DNA of 64,000 bases, from positions 62,001 to 126,000 of the forward strand of contig OX044354.1 in NCBI GenBank assembly GCA_943846615.1, written 5' to 3'. The DNA comes from an uncultured Amylibacter sp. (GTDB taxonomy: Bacteria > Pseudomonadota > Alphaproteobacteria > Rhodobacterales > Rhodobacteraceae). Numbering within the stretch: position 1 is the first letter of the stretch; every line of letters begins with the position of its first letter. The translations under genes were made by a program, and so were the position numbers. The notes below the pieces were generated by a model. That model did not search any database, was not told the origin of the DNA, and was given only the letters and a program-made list of their open reading frames with translations. This document shows, piece after piece, positions 10,622 to 18,311 of this stretch.

Positions 10622-10950
10622 CTATTTCGCAGGCAATGAACCGACGAATTCAAGGGCCAACGCCATAAGTTCCGTGCGGCGTTCATCGTTTTCGATTAAA
10701 TCCGCGTCAACATCCAGCATTCCGCCCATCTTTTTTTTGTAAACGACAGGGGCGAGGTGCCCTCAATCGAAAGGGCCGCTTGTTCGTTATCCTTACCGAC
10801 ACGAAACATCGCGCCACCCTTGTGAACACCACACAGCATATTGCCAGACAGCATGAAGCACAGACCACCGAACATCTTCTTTTCAACAATGTCGGGCAGG
10901 GACGCCAGATGATCTCGCAGGATTTCGGCGTGCCCTTCATCATATGCCAT
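10622..10950 (-). pseudogene. TfoX N-terminal-domain protein with a frameshift in an A run
   Basis: The N-terminal 70 residues (MAYDEGHAEILRDHL, then EKKMFGGLCFMLSGNMLCGV) are a clear TfoX N-terminal domain, a small family linked in other bacteria to competence regulation but of unknown role here. After SPLSFTKK the frame changes to a short nonsense tail ending at 10696. The expected C-terminus, MGGMLDVDADLIENDERR and then LMALALEFVGSLPAK, continues in another frame to a stop at 10622-10624. The break is at a run of eight A on the minus strand (plus-strand T at 10731-10738). Nine A would join the halves into a normal protein of about 109 residues. It is therefore either a one-base pseudogene or a homopolymer error. 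It is divergent from trmJ. Confidence 0.82.
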
Positions 10951-11015
10951 GACTGGCTCCTTGTTATTTTTCTGGTGCCATCATATCACATGCCCAACAG
11001 AATTCAGAGGTAAAC

Positions 11016-11783
11016 ATGTCTGGTACAAATCACGCGGAAAATGACGATTGGACGGGGCAGGTGCCGACCGTTGTATTGGTCGAACCCCAAATGGGCGAAA
11101 ACATCGGCGCGGCGGCGCGTGCGATGTGGAACTTCGGGCTGGATCGGATGCGCATCGTTAATCCACGTGATGGCTGGCCAAATCCAAAGGCACAAGCGAT
11201 GTCCAGCGGTGCAGGGCGTGTGATGGATGCGGTGACAGTGGTGGATACTACTGCCGAGGCCGTTGCTGATCTGAACTATGTTTTCGCTACAACTGCGCGT
11301 AGCCGTGATTTGGCCAAGGAAATCATGACACCTGAACGCGCCATGGAACATGCCCGCGCACTGATCGGGCAGGGGCAGAAGGTGGGCATTATGTTTGGCC
11401 CAGAGCGCGCTGGTTTGGAAAACGAGGATATCGCCCATGCAAATGCGTTGATTTCGGTGCCAGTGAACCCTGCGTTCGCATCGCTGAATTTGGCTCAGTG
11501 TGTTTTGTTGTTGGCATACGAATGGCGTCGCCAAACGGGTGAGGTACCCGCACAGGTTATGGAATTGGCAGGAACGGATTTCGCGACCGGCCTAGAGGTG
11601 CAAAAACTGGGCGAACGCATGGAAGAGGCACTGGACGCACGTGGCTTCTTCTGGCCCGAAGATAAGGCCGAAAGCATGGTATTAACCCTGCGCAATATGA
11701 TGACGCGGTTGGATTTAACACAGGCCGATGTACGTGTATTTCATGGTATTATGAAAGCGTTAGAGAAGCCACGTGCAAAATAA
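11016..11783 (+). CDS. trmJ: tRNA (cytidine/uridine-2'-O-)-methyltransferase, TrmJ type
   Basis: SPOUT-class RNA 2'-O-methyltransferase expected to modify position 32 of tRNAs. The SPOUT domain covers residues about 15-170, with VVLVEPQMGENIGAAARAMWNF (motif 1 asparagine), IMFGPERAGL (motif 2) and SVPVNPAFASLNLAQCVLL (motif 3 knot). A helical C-terminal extension (about 175-255) is typical of TrmJ and separates it from short TrmL. An AGAGG ribosome-binding site lies before ATG 11016. It diverges from the TfoX-like gene with 65 bp between. The family call is firm. The exact tRNA set is inferred. Confidence 0.9.
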   Translation: MSGTNHAENDDWTGQVPTVVLVEPQMGENIGAAARAMWNFGLDRMRIVNPRDGWPNPKAQAMSSGAGRVMDAVTVVDTTAEAVADLNYVFATTARSRDLAKEIMTPERAMEHARALIGQGQKVGIMFGPERAGLENEDIAHANALISVPVNPAFASLNLAQCVLLLAYEWRRQTGEVPAQVMELAGTDFATGLEVQKLGERMEEALDARGFFWPEDKAESMVLTLRNMMTRLDLTQADVRVFHGIMKALEKPRAK

Positions 11784-11804
11784 CTATGCATGCCAACACT
11801 TTGT

Positions 11805-12902
11805 TTAAGAAAGATTTTGTTCCTCTTCTGTCTTGATATGGCGCAAAATAATGTCTCGCAGGAACTTTTCCGAAAAATTGGTATGCAACTGCACCCACAT
11901 CGGCAGGTGATCAGACATCTGATGCGTGCGCCAATGATTGCGGTAATATAGCCCCTTGTTGGCGCGTGGCTTACCCTTGGATGTGGTATGGTATCCGTCG
12001 CCCATATCGTCGATATAATTCGCTTCGTCGTCATCGCGGTACACAACATCGAAGAAATTGAAAACGCCCGCGTTACCCGTGGGCTGAAACATATCACCCT
12101 TGGGCCGAAACGCGATTTGATCGTAATGCCGCGCTTTTTTGCCAATATTCGTCGCGGGAAGCTTTTGTAGGCTTTTGTCGATCACAAACCCAGCATCTGT
12201 CATCGCTTTCATGGTATTATCTTCGGGTTTGTAAATATTGAAATCGCCTAACAAAACAAGGTTCGAATAGTCATTACGTTCCTTGGAACGCTTGGCCAGA
12301 AAATCAGCAACCAACGCAATTTCGCGGGTACGTTTTTCGTTGTTTGCCTTGTCTTCGCCGTACAGAATGTGAACCGTACATAGGATCAGGTTTGTCCAAC
12401 CGACGCGAAAGGCACACATATACGGAGTGCGGTATAATTGGTCGCGTGGCTCGTATTCAACGATCTTATTGCCTTCTTTGATCTCCTTGGGGGGAATGAC
12501 CACCTCGCCGACCATGGAATCGAAATGGACGCTGCGGCTGTCATATATGAATGCCATGCGTTCACGATTACCAGGCTTACCCTCGGACACATCCGACACG
12601 ATATAACGCCAATGATCCCGCCCCAAACGGGTCATCAGACGTTCCAGACCGCGTAAATCCTCTTTAACCTCTTGCACAGCTATAATGTCAAAACGCTCCA
12701 TGATTTGCGCGATGTAATACAACGCCTCGATCGAACGCGCGCCATAATCTTTGCTGTCGAATGCACGAATATTCCATGTGGCGATCAGGGTTTTATTCGG
12801 ATCCTTGGCCGGGATCGTCTCAGACAGCTTATCCTTCATTTTCAACATGCGCCGTGCCGTACGTGCGCGGTTTTTATAGATTTCAAAATGATCGAAGTTC
12901 AT
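11805..12902 (-). CDS. Endonuclease/exonuclease/phosphatase family protein
   Basis: A 365-residue DNase I-like (EEP fold) protein with no signal peptide or membrane segment. The conserved metal-dependent phosphoesterase motifs appear in order: TWNIRAFDS, AVQEVKED (catalytic glutamate), LVLLGDFNIYKPEDN (Asp/Asn pair) and SDHLPMWVQL (the SDH catalytic dyad). Insertions between them suggest a distinct subfamily. The substrate cannot be told from sequence: DNA, a phosphoinositide-like ester or a nucleotide are all possible. It is convergent with trmJ with only 21 bp between stops. It is divergent from ctaA across 162 bp. Confidence 0.82.
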   Translation of the reverse strand: MNFDHFEIYKNRARTARRMLKMKDKLSETIPAKDPNKTLIATWNIRAFDSKDYGARSIEALYYIAQIMERFDIIAVQEVKEDLRGLERLMTRLGRDHWRYIVSDVSEGKPGNRERMAFIYDSRSVHFDSMVGEVVIPPKEIKEGNKIVEYEPRDQLYRTPYMCAFRVGWTNLILCTVHILYGEDKANNEKRTREIALVADFLAKRSKERNDYSNLVLLGDFNIYKPEDNTMKAMTDAGFVIDKSLQKLPATNIGKKARHYDQIAFRPKGDMFQPTGNAGVFNFFDVVYRDDDEANYIDDMGDGYHTTSKGKPRANKGLYYRNHWRTHQMSDHLPMWVQLHTNFSEKFLRDIILRHIKTEEEQNLS

Positions 12903-13064
12903 GGCAAGCCTCGCTGTTTTTTGAATTTTATGACATTGATCACGGTGTTTCAGTGATTTTTGACACTGTTGCCGCGCTGATTTGGCGCGAAATGCCTGTG
13001 CAAAGCGTTGGACGTTGTGACGTCTTTGGATTAAATTAACCGCAATGAATGAATGAGGCAGGTT

Positions 13065-14204
13065 ATGAGCAATACACGCAGTATTTTCGAAGAGGTCAGC
13101 ACAGAGAAGCCAAGCGGCGACGCGCCCAAGGGCGGGTTGATCGATGCTGGGCGCAACGATTGGCGCAGTGGCGTTGCATGGTGGATGAAAATCCTGTTTG
13201 CGCTGGTAGCCCTGATGGTCGTGATTGGCGGTTTAACGCGTCTAACCGACAGCGGTCTATCAATCACAGAATGGAACGTTATCAAGGGGGCATTGCCACC
13301 CATGAACGAGGCCGCGTGGTTAATTGAATTCGAAAAATACAAAACCATCCCAGAATATCAGTTGCAAAATAAAGGCATGGAATTGTCCGCGTTTAAAACG
13401 ATTTACTGGTGGGAATGGGGGCATCGCCAGCTTGGTCGCCTTGTCGGGCTGGTCTGGTTCGTTGGTTTGGTGTTCTTTTTTATCACTAAAACCATCCCGC
13501 GCGGTTGGAAACTGCGGATGATTTTTGTAGGTCTTTTGGGCGGATTACAGGGTGTAGTCGGCTGGTGGATGGTTTCATCGGGTCTGACAGGGCGCATGGT
13601 AGACGTCGCATCCTATCGTTTGGCCACACATTTGGGCTTGGCGTTTATCATTTTGGCGACGCTGTTCTGGTTTATTATGAAACTAAACCGCACGGAAATG
13701 GAAATGTTCCAATCACGTCGCACACGCGATAATGGCAGTGCGCAATTGGCCAAAGTTTTGTTGGTTTTGGCCTTCGCACAAATCCTGTTGGGTGCCTTGG
13801 TTGCGGGCATTGATGCGGGGCGTGGTTACATTGATTGGCCGATGATGGGCGGTGAATTCCTTCCATCCGAGAGCTTTGATTACACGCCGATGTGGACGAA
13901 CTTTTTCGAAAACCCAGCGCTTGTGCAATTCAACCACCGTATGTTGGGCTATATCGTGATGCTGGTTGGCGTGTTCGCATGGTTCAAAACCCGCACCGCC
14001 GCGCTTCGTAAGGTACAGATCGGGTTTAAGGCGGTGATGTTGATGCTCTTCATCCAAATGCTGTTGGGCATCTTTACCGTTTTGTACGCCGCACCATGGC
14101 ATTTTGCGATTGTTCATCAGGTCGGCGCGATATTTGTGTTGATGTTGATCCTACAAACCCTGTTTGCCGCAACATACCCCAGTGAACAATCGGTGCGTGG
14201 ATGA
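13065..14204 (+). CDS. ctaA: Heme A synthase (COX15/CtaA type 2)
   Basis: Inner-membrane enzyme that oxidises the C8 methyl of heme O to give heme A for aa3-type cytochrome oxidase. Eight hydrophobic segments are visible. The heme-ligand histidines are found in WWEWGHRQLGR, ATHLGLAF, QFNHRMLGY and IVHQVGAIF, and GGLTRLTDSGLSI after the first segment is a COX15 signature. The open frame allows ATG 13053. I choose ATG 13065 because GAGG is placed correctly before it and relatives start close to MSNTRSIFEEV, giving 379 residues. The stop overlaps the next start by 4 bases. Confidence 0.95.
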   Translation: MSNTRSIFEEVSTEKPSGDAPKGGLIDAGRNDWRSGVAWWMKILFALVALMVVIGGLTRLTDSGLSITEWNVIKGALPPMNEAAWLIEFEKYKTIPEYQLQNKGMELSAFKTIYWWEWGHRQLGRLVGLVWFVGLVFFFITKTIPRGWKLRMIFVGLLGGLQGVVGWWMVSSGLTGRMVDVASYRLATHLGLAFIILATLFWFIMKLNRTEMEMFQSRRTRDNGSAQLAKVLLVLAFAQILLGALVAGIDAGRGYIDWPMMGGEFLPSESFDYTPMWTNFFENPALVQFNHRMLGYIVMLVGVFAWFKTRTAALRKVQIGFKAVMLMLFIQMLLGIFTVLYAAPWHFAIVHQVGAIFVLMLILQTLFAATYPSEQSVRG

Positions 14205-14995
14205 GGCTTGCGCTAGCCCTTACGCTATTGCTGGTGGGGTGCGGTAGTTTAGCCACGAAATATGTTCATCCAGCGTCCACGGTGACGCCTTCGGCGACTG
14301 TTAACGCTGGGCAATCACATGGATTCACACCATTCACTTACAACCGGATGGATGGCAAAACGCGCCATGCGTTTTTGGGCGCAAGAGCCAATGCAAAGGG
14401 TACGATCCTGTATCTTCATGGTAATGGCATGTTGGCAGCGACGAGTTTGCAACCATTGTCATTCCTAAATGAATTTGGGATGGATGCCGTTGTGATGGAA
14501 TACACCGGCTATGGCCCCCATACAGGACGCCCATCTGATGCACAGCTACGCAAAGACGTCGCTGGAATCGTGAGAGAGTTGCGCAAACGTCACCCAGATA
14601 AACCGATTTTGATGGTCGGATCGTCTTTGGGCGGCAGTTTGGCGATTATAACGGCGATGGATAACAATATTGATGGATTGGTCACATTAGGTGCCTTTAC
14701 CCGCACCGCTGATTTCGCCAGCGGCGCGGCGGCGCAGATTGTGAAATCGGCGAATGCTTTTGATGCGCTTGGGGCGGCAGGGGGCATTACTATTCCTTGG
14801 ACGATTGTTCATTGCAAACAGGATCGCACCACCCCTTTTTCACATGCCCATAGGTTATATTCTGAAGGCGTGAATGTCGCGAGGAACAACGGGCTACGCA
14901 GCGTTATATCAGATTGCGAAGATCATTTGGTACCTTTCCCGTTGTGGAAACGCGCCATTCAAGGCGTAATCAATCAAAATGCGTTTTATCAATAG
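14201..14995 (+). CDS. Alpha/beta hydrolase lipoprotein
   Basis: A 264-residue serine hydrolase fold protein. The N-terminus is a lipoprotein signal (hydrophobic stretch ending LLVGCG, lipid-modified Cys at about residue 14), so it is probably anchored to a membrane facing the periplasm. TILYLHGNGML carries the HGNG oxyanion-hole motif, and MVGSSLGGSLAI is the nucleophile elbow (GxSxG). A C-terminal histidine in SDCEDHLVPFP and the acid in CKQDRTTPF complete a plausible triad. The family resembles YqiA/BD-FAE-like hydrolases. The substrate is unknown. Its ATGA overlap with ctaA points to translational coupling, which may be mere operon economy. Confidence 0.82.
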   Translation: MRLALALTLLLVGCGSLATKYVHPASTVTPSATVNAGQSHGFTPFTYNRMDGKTRHAFLGARANAKGTILYLHGNGMLAATSLQPLSFLNEFGMDAVVMEYTGYGPHTGRPSDAQLRKDVAGIVRELRKRHPDKPILMVGSSLGGSLAIITAMDNNIDGLVTLGAFTRTADFASGAAAQIVKSANAFDALGAAGGITIPWTIVHCKQDRTTPFSHAHRLYSEGVNVARNNGLRSVISDCEDHLVPFPLWKRAIQGVINQNAFYQ

Positions 14996-15004
14996 GACAA
15001 TGCA

Positions 15005-15415
15005 ATGAAGATGACAGCCCAAGAGATCACAGCGTTTTTGGCGGCAGAGTTCCCTCAAGTCGATGGCGAGTTCGTCGTCGAACAGGCTGATGAAGATGCC
15101 ATCGTTATACGCCTTCCAGTGGTTGATCGACATTTGCGTCCAGGTGGCACAGTATCGGGGCCATCGATGTTCGCATTGGCGGATTTGGCGTTTTATGTGG
15201 CCGTGCTGGCCAATGTTGGCCCCAAAGCATTGGCGGTGACGACGAATTGCAACATTGATTTCATGCGAAAACCCGCTGCAGGACGGGATTTGTTGGGAAA
15301 TGCGACAGTATTGAAACTGGGGCGCAATCTGATTGTTGGCGATGTGATGATATTCTCCGAAGGGATGGATAAACCCGTCGCGCGGGCCAGTCTGACATAT
15401 TCTGTTCTTAAATAA
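15005..15415 (+). CDS. PaaI-family hotdog thioesterase
   Basis: A 136-residue single hotdog-fold protein, expected to hydrolyse acyl-CoA thioesters. RPGGTVSGPSMFALADLAFYVAV matches the PaaI/YbgC-like helix with the catalytic Asp/Ser region, and AVTTNCNIDFMRKPAAGRDL the following conserved strand. It begins 10 bases after the lipoprotein hydrolase, so it is likely the third gene of the ctaA transcript. The acyl substrate is not predictable. No signal peptide is present, so it is cytoplasmic. Confidence 0.85.
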   Translation: MKMTAQEITAFLAAEFPQVDGEFVVEQADEDAIVIRLPVVDRHLRPGGTVSGPSMFALADLAFYVAVLANVGPKALAVTTNCNIDFMRKPAAGRDLLGNATVLKLGRNLIVGDVMIFSEGMDKPVARASLTYSVLK

Positions 15416-15492
15416 CGCATATTTTGATGGGGTATTATTATACCTATATTTTAAAACATTGTTTTTAAACAATTATATCACAACAATCGCTG

Positions 15493-15520
15493 TTGACCTG
15501 CGACCAGAATGGTCTAAAAC
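15493..15520 (+). promoter_or_regulatory. Probable sigma70-type promoter of rplM-rpsI
   Basis: TTGACC (15493-15498) and TAAAAC (15515-15520) are spaced by 16 bp in the gap before rplM. The spacer holds a small dyad, GACC/GGTC. A hairpin can form in the leader from CACCC (about 15529) and GGGTG (about 15536-15541), which might take part in ribosomal-protein feedback. The gap 15416-15573 holds nothing else recognisable. Confidence 0.5.
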
Positions 15521-15573
15521 ACCCAAATCGAATTCGGGTGCATGGTGTACCCATAAACAAATGGATATATCCC

Positions 15574-16041
15574 ATGAAAACTTTCTCAGCGACACCTGCT
15601 GATATTGATAAAAAATGGCTGATCATCGACGCTGAAGGCGTTGTTTTGGGTCGTTTGGCATCAATTATTGCAATGCGTTTGCGCGGCAAGCACAAACCAA
15701 CATTCACACCGTCCATGGATATGGGCGACAACGTTATCGTTATCAATGCTGACAAAGTTCAGCTAACTGGTAAAAAACGTTCAGACAAAATTCACTACTG
15801 GCACACTGGCCACCCAGGTGGCATCAAGCAACGTACTGCTGGTCAAATCCTAGAGGGTAAATTCCCAGAGCGTTTGTTGGAAAAAGCTGTGCAACGTATG
15901 TTGCCAGGTGGCCCATTGTCACGCGAGCAAATGCGTAACTTGCGTATTTACGCAGGCGCAGAGCACCCACATGAGGCGCAAAATCCAACTGTTGTGGATG
16001 TTAAAGCGATGAACCCTAAGAACACGCGGAGCCAGTCATGA
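15574..16041 (+). CDS. rplM: 50S ribosomal protein L13
   Basis: Large-subunit protein, 155 residues from ATG 15574, the family's normal alphaproteobacterial length. The N-terminus [15 protein letters not shown] and the core [24 protein letters not shown] are diagnostic. The open frame extends upstream to a TTG at 15493, but that TTG is the promoter -35 element and the added residues are not conserved. Its stop overlaps the rpsI start (ATGA), the universal rplM-rpsI pair. Confidence 0.97.
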   Translation: MKTFSATPADIDKKWLIIDAEGVVLGRLASIIAMRLRGKHKPTFTPSMDMGDNVIVINADKVQLTGKKRSDKIHYWHTGHPGGIKQRTAGQILEGKFPERLLEKAVQRMLPGGPLSREQMRNLRIYAGAEHPHEAQNPTVVDVKAMNPKNTRSQS

Positions 16042-16532
16042 GCGAAGAAATCAAATCATTGGACGCATTGAAAGATGCTGTTGTTGGCGAAACTGCTGCA
16101 GAGCAAGTTCAAGCGGCAATCACACGTGAGCCAGTTCGTGACGAATTGGGCCGTTCATATGCAACAGGCAAACGTAAAGATGCGGTTGCACGTGTTTGGA
16201 TCAAGCCAGGTTCTGGTAAAGTGATCGTAAACGGCAAAGAAATGAACACATACTTTGCACGTCCTGTTTTGCAAATGATCTTGGCACAGCCATTTTCAGT
16301 TGCTGGCGTGACGGGCGAATTTGACGTGATGGCAACAGTAAAGGGCGGCGGATTGTCTGGCCAAGCTGGTGCGGTTAAGCACGGCATTTCAAAAGCATTG
16401 CAATTGTACGAACCATCCTTGCGCCCAGCGCTTAAGGCTGCTGGCTTCTTGACACGTGATGCGCGTGTTGTTGAGCGTAAGAAATACGGTAAAGCGAAAG
16501 CGCGTAAGAGCTTCCAGTTCTCAAAACGCTAA
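16038..16532 (+). CDS. rpsI: 30S ribosomal protein S9
   Basis: Small-subunit protein of 164 residues. The C-terminal S9 domain contains [36 protein letters not shown] and the basic tail ending KSFQFSKR, which reaches the P-site tRNA in ribosomes. The roughly 35-residue acidic N-terminal extension ([17 protein letters not shown]) is usual in Rhodobacterales. It is translationally coupled to rplM and followed by a terminator. Confidence 0.97.
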   Translation: MSEEIKSLDALKDAVVGETAAEQVQAAITREPVRDELGRSYATGKRKDAVARVWIKPGSGKVIVNGKEMNTYFARPVLQMILAQPFSVAGVTGEFDVMATVKGGGLSGQAGAVKHGISKALQLYEPSLRPALKAAGFLTRDARVVERKKYGKAKARKSFQFSKR

Positions 16533-16549
16533 GTTTTATACAGTTATCG

Positions 16550-16580
16550 AAAAAGGCTCGCTTTGGCGGGCCTTTTTTTT
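16550..16580 (+). terminator. Terminator of rplM-rpsI
   Basis: AAAAAGGCTCGC pairs with GCGGGCCTTTTT around a TTTG loop (one G-T wobble), followed by a run of T to 16580. It sits 18 bp after the rpsI stop. Confidence 0.85.
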
Positions 16581-16634
16581 GTCGCAAATTCTGGCCATTC
16601 GGATATGAAGTGCGAAACAAGGTTTGGTTTAAAA

Positions 16635-17510
16635 ATGAAATCCTCATCGGTTGCACGTGATATTAGTTATGCCAATTCCGCAAAAACGCGGGCAGGGCGG
16701 GTATTGGTGCGATCATGTGAAAACATGACTGGACGTATGCGATTATTAAAACGTGTTTCTGGCTATGAAACTGAAATCGCACAAGGCGCCGATTTTTGGC
16801 AAGTGATGTTTGATCGTTATCGCGTGGAATTGGATTTCCTTTCTGGTGACCTAACCAATATACCCGAAACGGGCCCTGTTGTGGTGATCGCAAATCATCC
16901 CTTTGGTATCTTGGATGGTTTGGTTTTGGGTTATGCCTTGTCCAAGGTGCGGCCAGATTTTAAAATCGTTGCCATGAACGTGTTTCGTAAGGCTAAGGAT
17001 TTGAATGATGTGATCTTGCCTGTGAACTTCGACGAAACCCGTGATGCAATGAAACAGAATATGAAGACCCGCAATGATGCGATTACATATCTAAAGCAGG
17101 GTGGTTGTGTTGGTATTTTCCCGGGTGGAACCGTTTCCACGGCCGCAAAACCGATGGGGCAACCAATGGATCCACGGTGGCGGAACTTTACCGCTAAGAT
17201 GGTTCAAAAATCAGGGGCAGAGGTTGTGCCAATCTATTTTTCAGGGGCTAACAGCCGTTTATTTCAACTGGCCAGCCACACACATTACACGTTACGCATG
17301 AGCCTGTTGATACGTGAGTTCAAGAAGAAGCTTAAAAAGCCAGTGAAAATGGCAGTGGGTCAACCAATTCAACCCGAACAATTGTTGGATTTCCATGGTC
17401 GACCAAATGAAATGATGGATTTTTTACGCCAACAAACATACGAATTGGCGCTAAACCCGTTACCATCAATGGATTATGGCTACGAGTTCGAAGAGCAATA
17501 TCGTAATTAA
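16635..17510 (+). CDS. Lysophospholipid acyltransferase family protein
   Basis: PlsC-like acyltransferase, about 291 residues from ATG 16635. The catalytic block is VVIANHPFGILDGLVLG, an H-x5-D version of the HX4D motif. GGCVGIFPGGTVSTA is the glycerol-phosphate binding block, and the segment after it (AEVVPIYFSGAN) fits motif IV. It probably acylates a lysolipid at the inner-membrane face. Whether that is phospholipid or an ornithine-lipid precursor (OlsA-like) cannot be decided. ATGs at 16563 and 16605 are in frame, but the first overlaps the rpsI terminator. 16635 has AAGG upstream at a somewhat long distance, so the start is uncertain. It is convergent with the next gene, with a 4-base overlap. 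Confidence 0.8.
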   Translation: MKSSSVARDISYANSAKTRAGRVLVRSCENMTGRMRLLKRVSGYETEIAQGADFWQVMFDRYRVELDFLSGDLTNIPETGPVVVIANHPFGILDGLVLGYALSKVRPDFKIVAMNVFRKAKDLNDVILPVNFDETRDAMKQNMKTRNDAITYLKQGGCVGIFPGGTVSTAAKPMGQPMDPRWRNFTAKMVQKSGAEVVPIYFSGANSRLFQLASHTHYTLRMSLLIREFKKKLKKPVKMAVGQPIQPEQLLDFHGRPNEMMDFLRQQTYELALNPLPSMDYGYEFEEQYRN

Positions 17511-18160
17511 AGCTTAGTCACGAATTTTTCGGAATCCTGCCAGTTCTGCGCACGCCAGACGTTGAAACTCACAACTTTGTTGTAACCAGTAGAGCAGAAT
17601 AAAACCATATTCAGATGTGGGTATTCAATTGAAATCATATCCAATACGCCCTTCCACCATTGAGGCTTGCGCACCGTGATATGAGCATTTTCGCCGTTGG
17701 GCAAACGCGCTGCCGCATCATAACAAGCAACGTTAATGATCACCATTTGTTTGGCATATGAGCAAATGTCGCGCAAAACGGCAGGAACATCCGAAACGAA
17801 GATGTGTTCCATTACATCGAAATTGGTAACACAGTCCACTTTCTGGCGCTCATCCATGTCACGCGCAGGCTCGTAATAATAAACGTTTTCTAGGTCGAAA
17901 TATTCCTTGGCCGATCGGCCCGTTTTGGGATCAAAATCGGGTGCCTCCCAGTTTGATCCACCACAACCGTAATCTAAAACCGATTTGATATATGGTGTTT
18001 TGATATAGGTTGCGACATGATCGCGGAATTTTTTAAGCTCAAAGTCGTTATAAGCGCTCTCAACTTTTTTACCGTCGCCACGTTCATAACCTTGGTCTGC
18101 CATTTGTTCGTAGAGTTCGATCAACTTAAGACCTTTGGGTGAAAATTCAGGCGTGGCCAT
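17507..18160 (-). CDS. Class I SAM-dependent methyltransferase
   Basis: A 217-residue Rossmann methyltransferase. SAM motif I is VLDYGCGGSNW at about residue 61. The acidic post-I residue fits YYYEPARDMDE, and FDVMEHIFVSDVPAVLRDI carries the motif IV/V region seen in small-molecule methyltransferases. The C-terminal half contains a paired PQWWKGVLD segment. The substrate is unknown. Such proteins often modify sugars or lipids in surface-polysaccharide loci, and the acyltransferase genes on both sides make an envelope role plausible but unproven. It is divergent from the OafA-type gene across 151 bp. Confidence 0.8.
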   Translation of the reverse strand: MATPEFSPKGLKLIELYEQMADQGYERGDGKKVESAYNDFELKKFRDHVATYIKTPYIKSVLDYGCGGSNWEAPDFDPKTGRSAKEYFDLENVYYYEPARDMDERQKVDCVTNFDVMEHIFVSDVPAVLRDICSYAKQMVIINVACYDAAARLPNGENAHITVRKPQWWKGVLDMISIEYPHLNMVLFCSTGYNKVVSFNVWRAQNWQDSEKFVTKL

Positions 18161-18253
18161 GTCAGTATCCTTTGGGATTTATCCGTTAACTTGCTCAGAA
18201 CGTAAGTGTTGAACTCAACGCATGCAAGTCTAAGGATGTTAATTTTGCAGCGT

Positions 18254-18268
18254 TTAACTTTTTATTAA
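18254..18268. promoter_or_regulatory. Possible CtrA-binding site (TTAA-N7-TTAA)
   Basis: TTAA-CTTTTTA-TTAA matches the alphaproteobacterial CtrA full site exactly. It lies 44 bp before the OafA-type acyltransferase start in the divergent promoter region. A further TTAACC half-site occurs at about 18292. The region is A+T-rich, so a chance match is possible. Confidence 0.4.
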
Positions 18269-18311
18269 ATATGAAGAATTTAGGGTTCATTAACCAATTA
18301 TCCAGGCCTCA

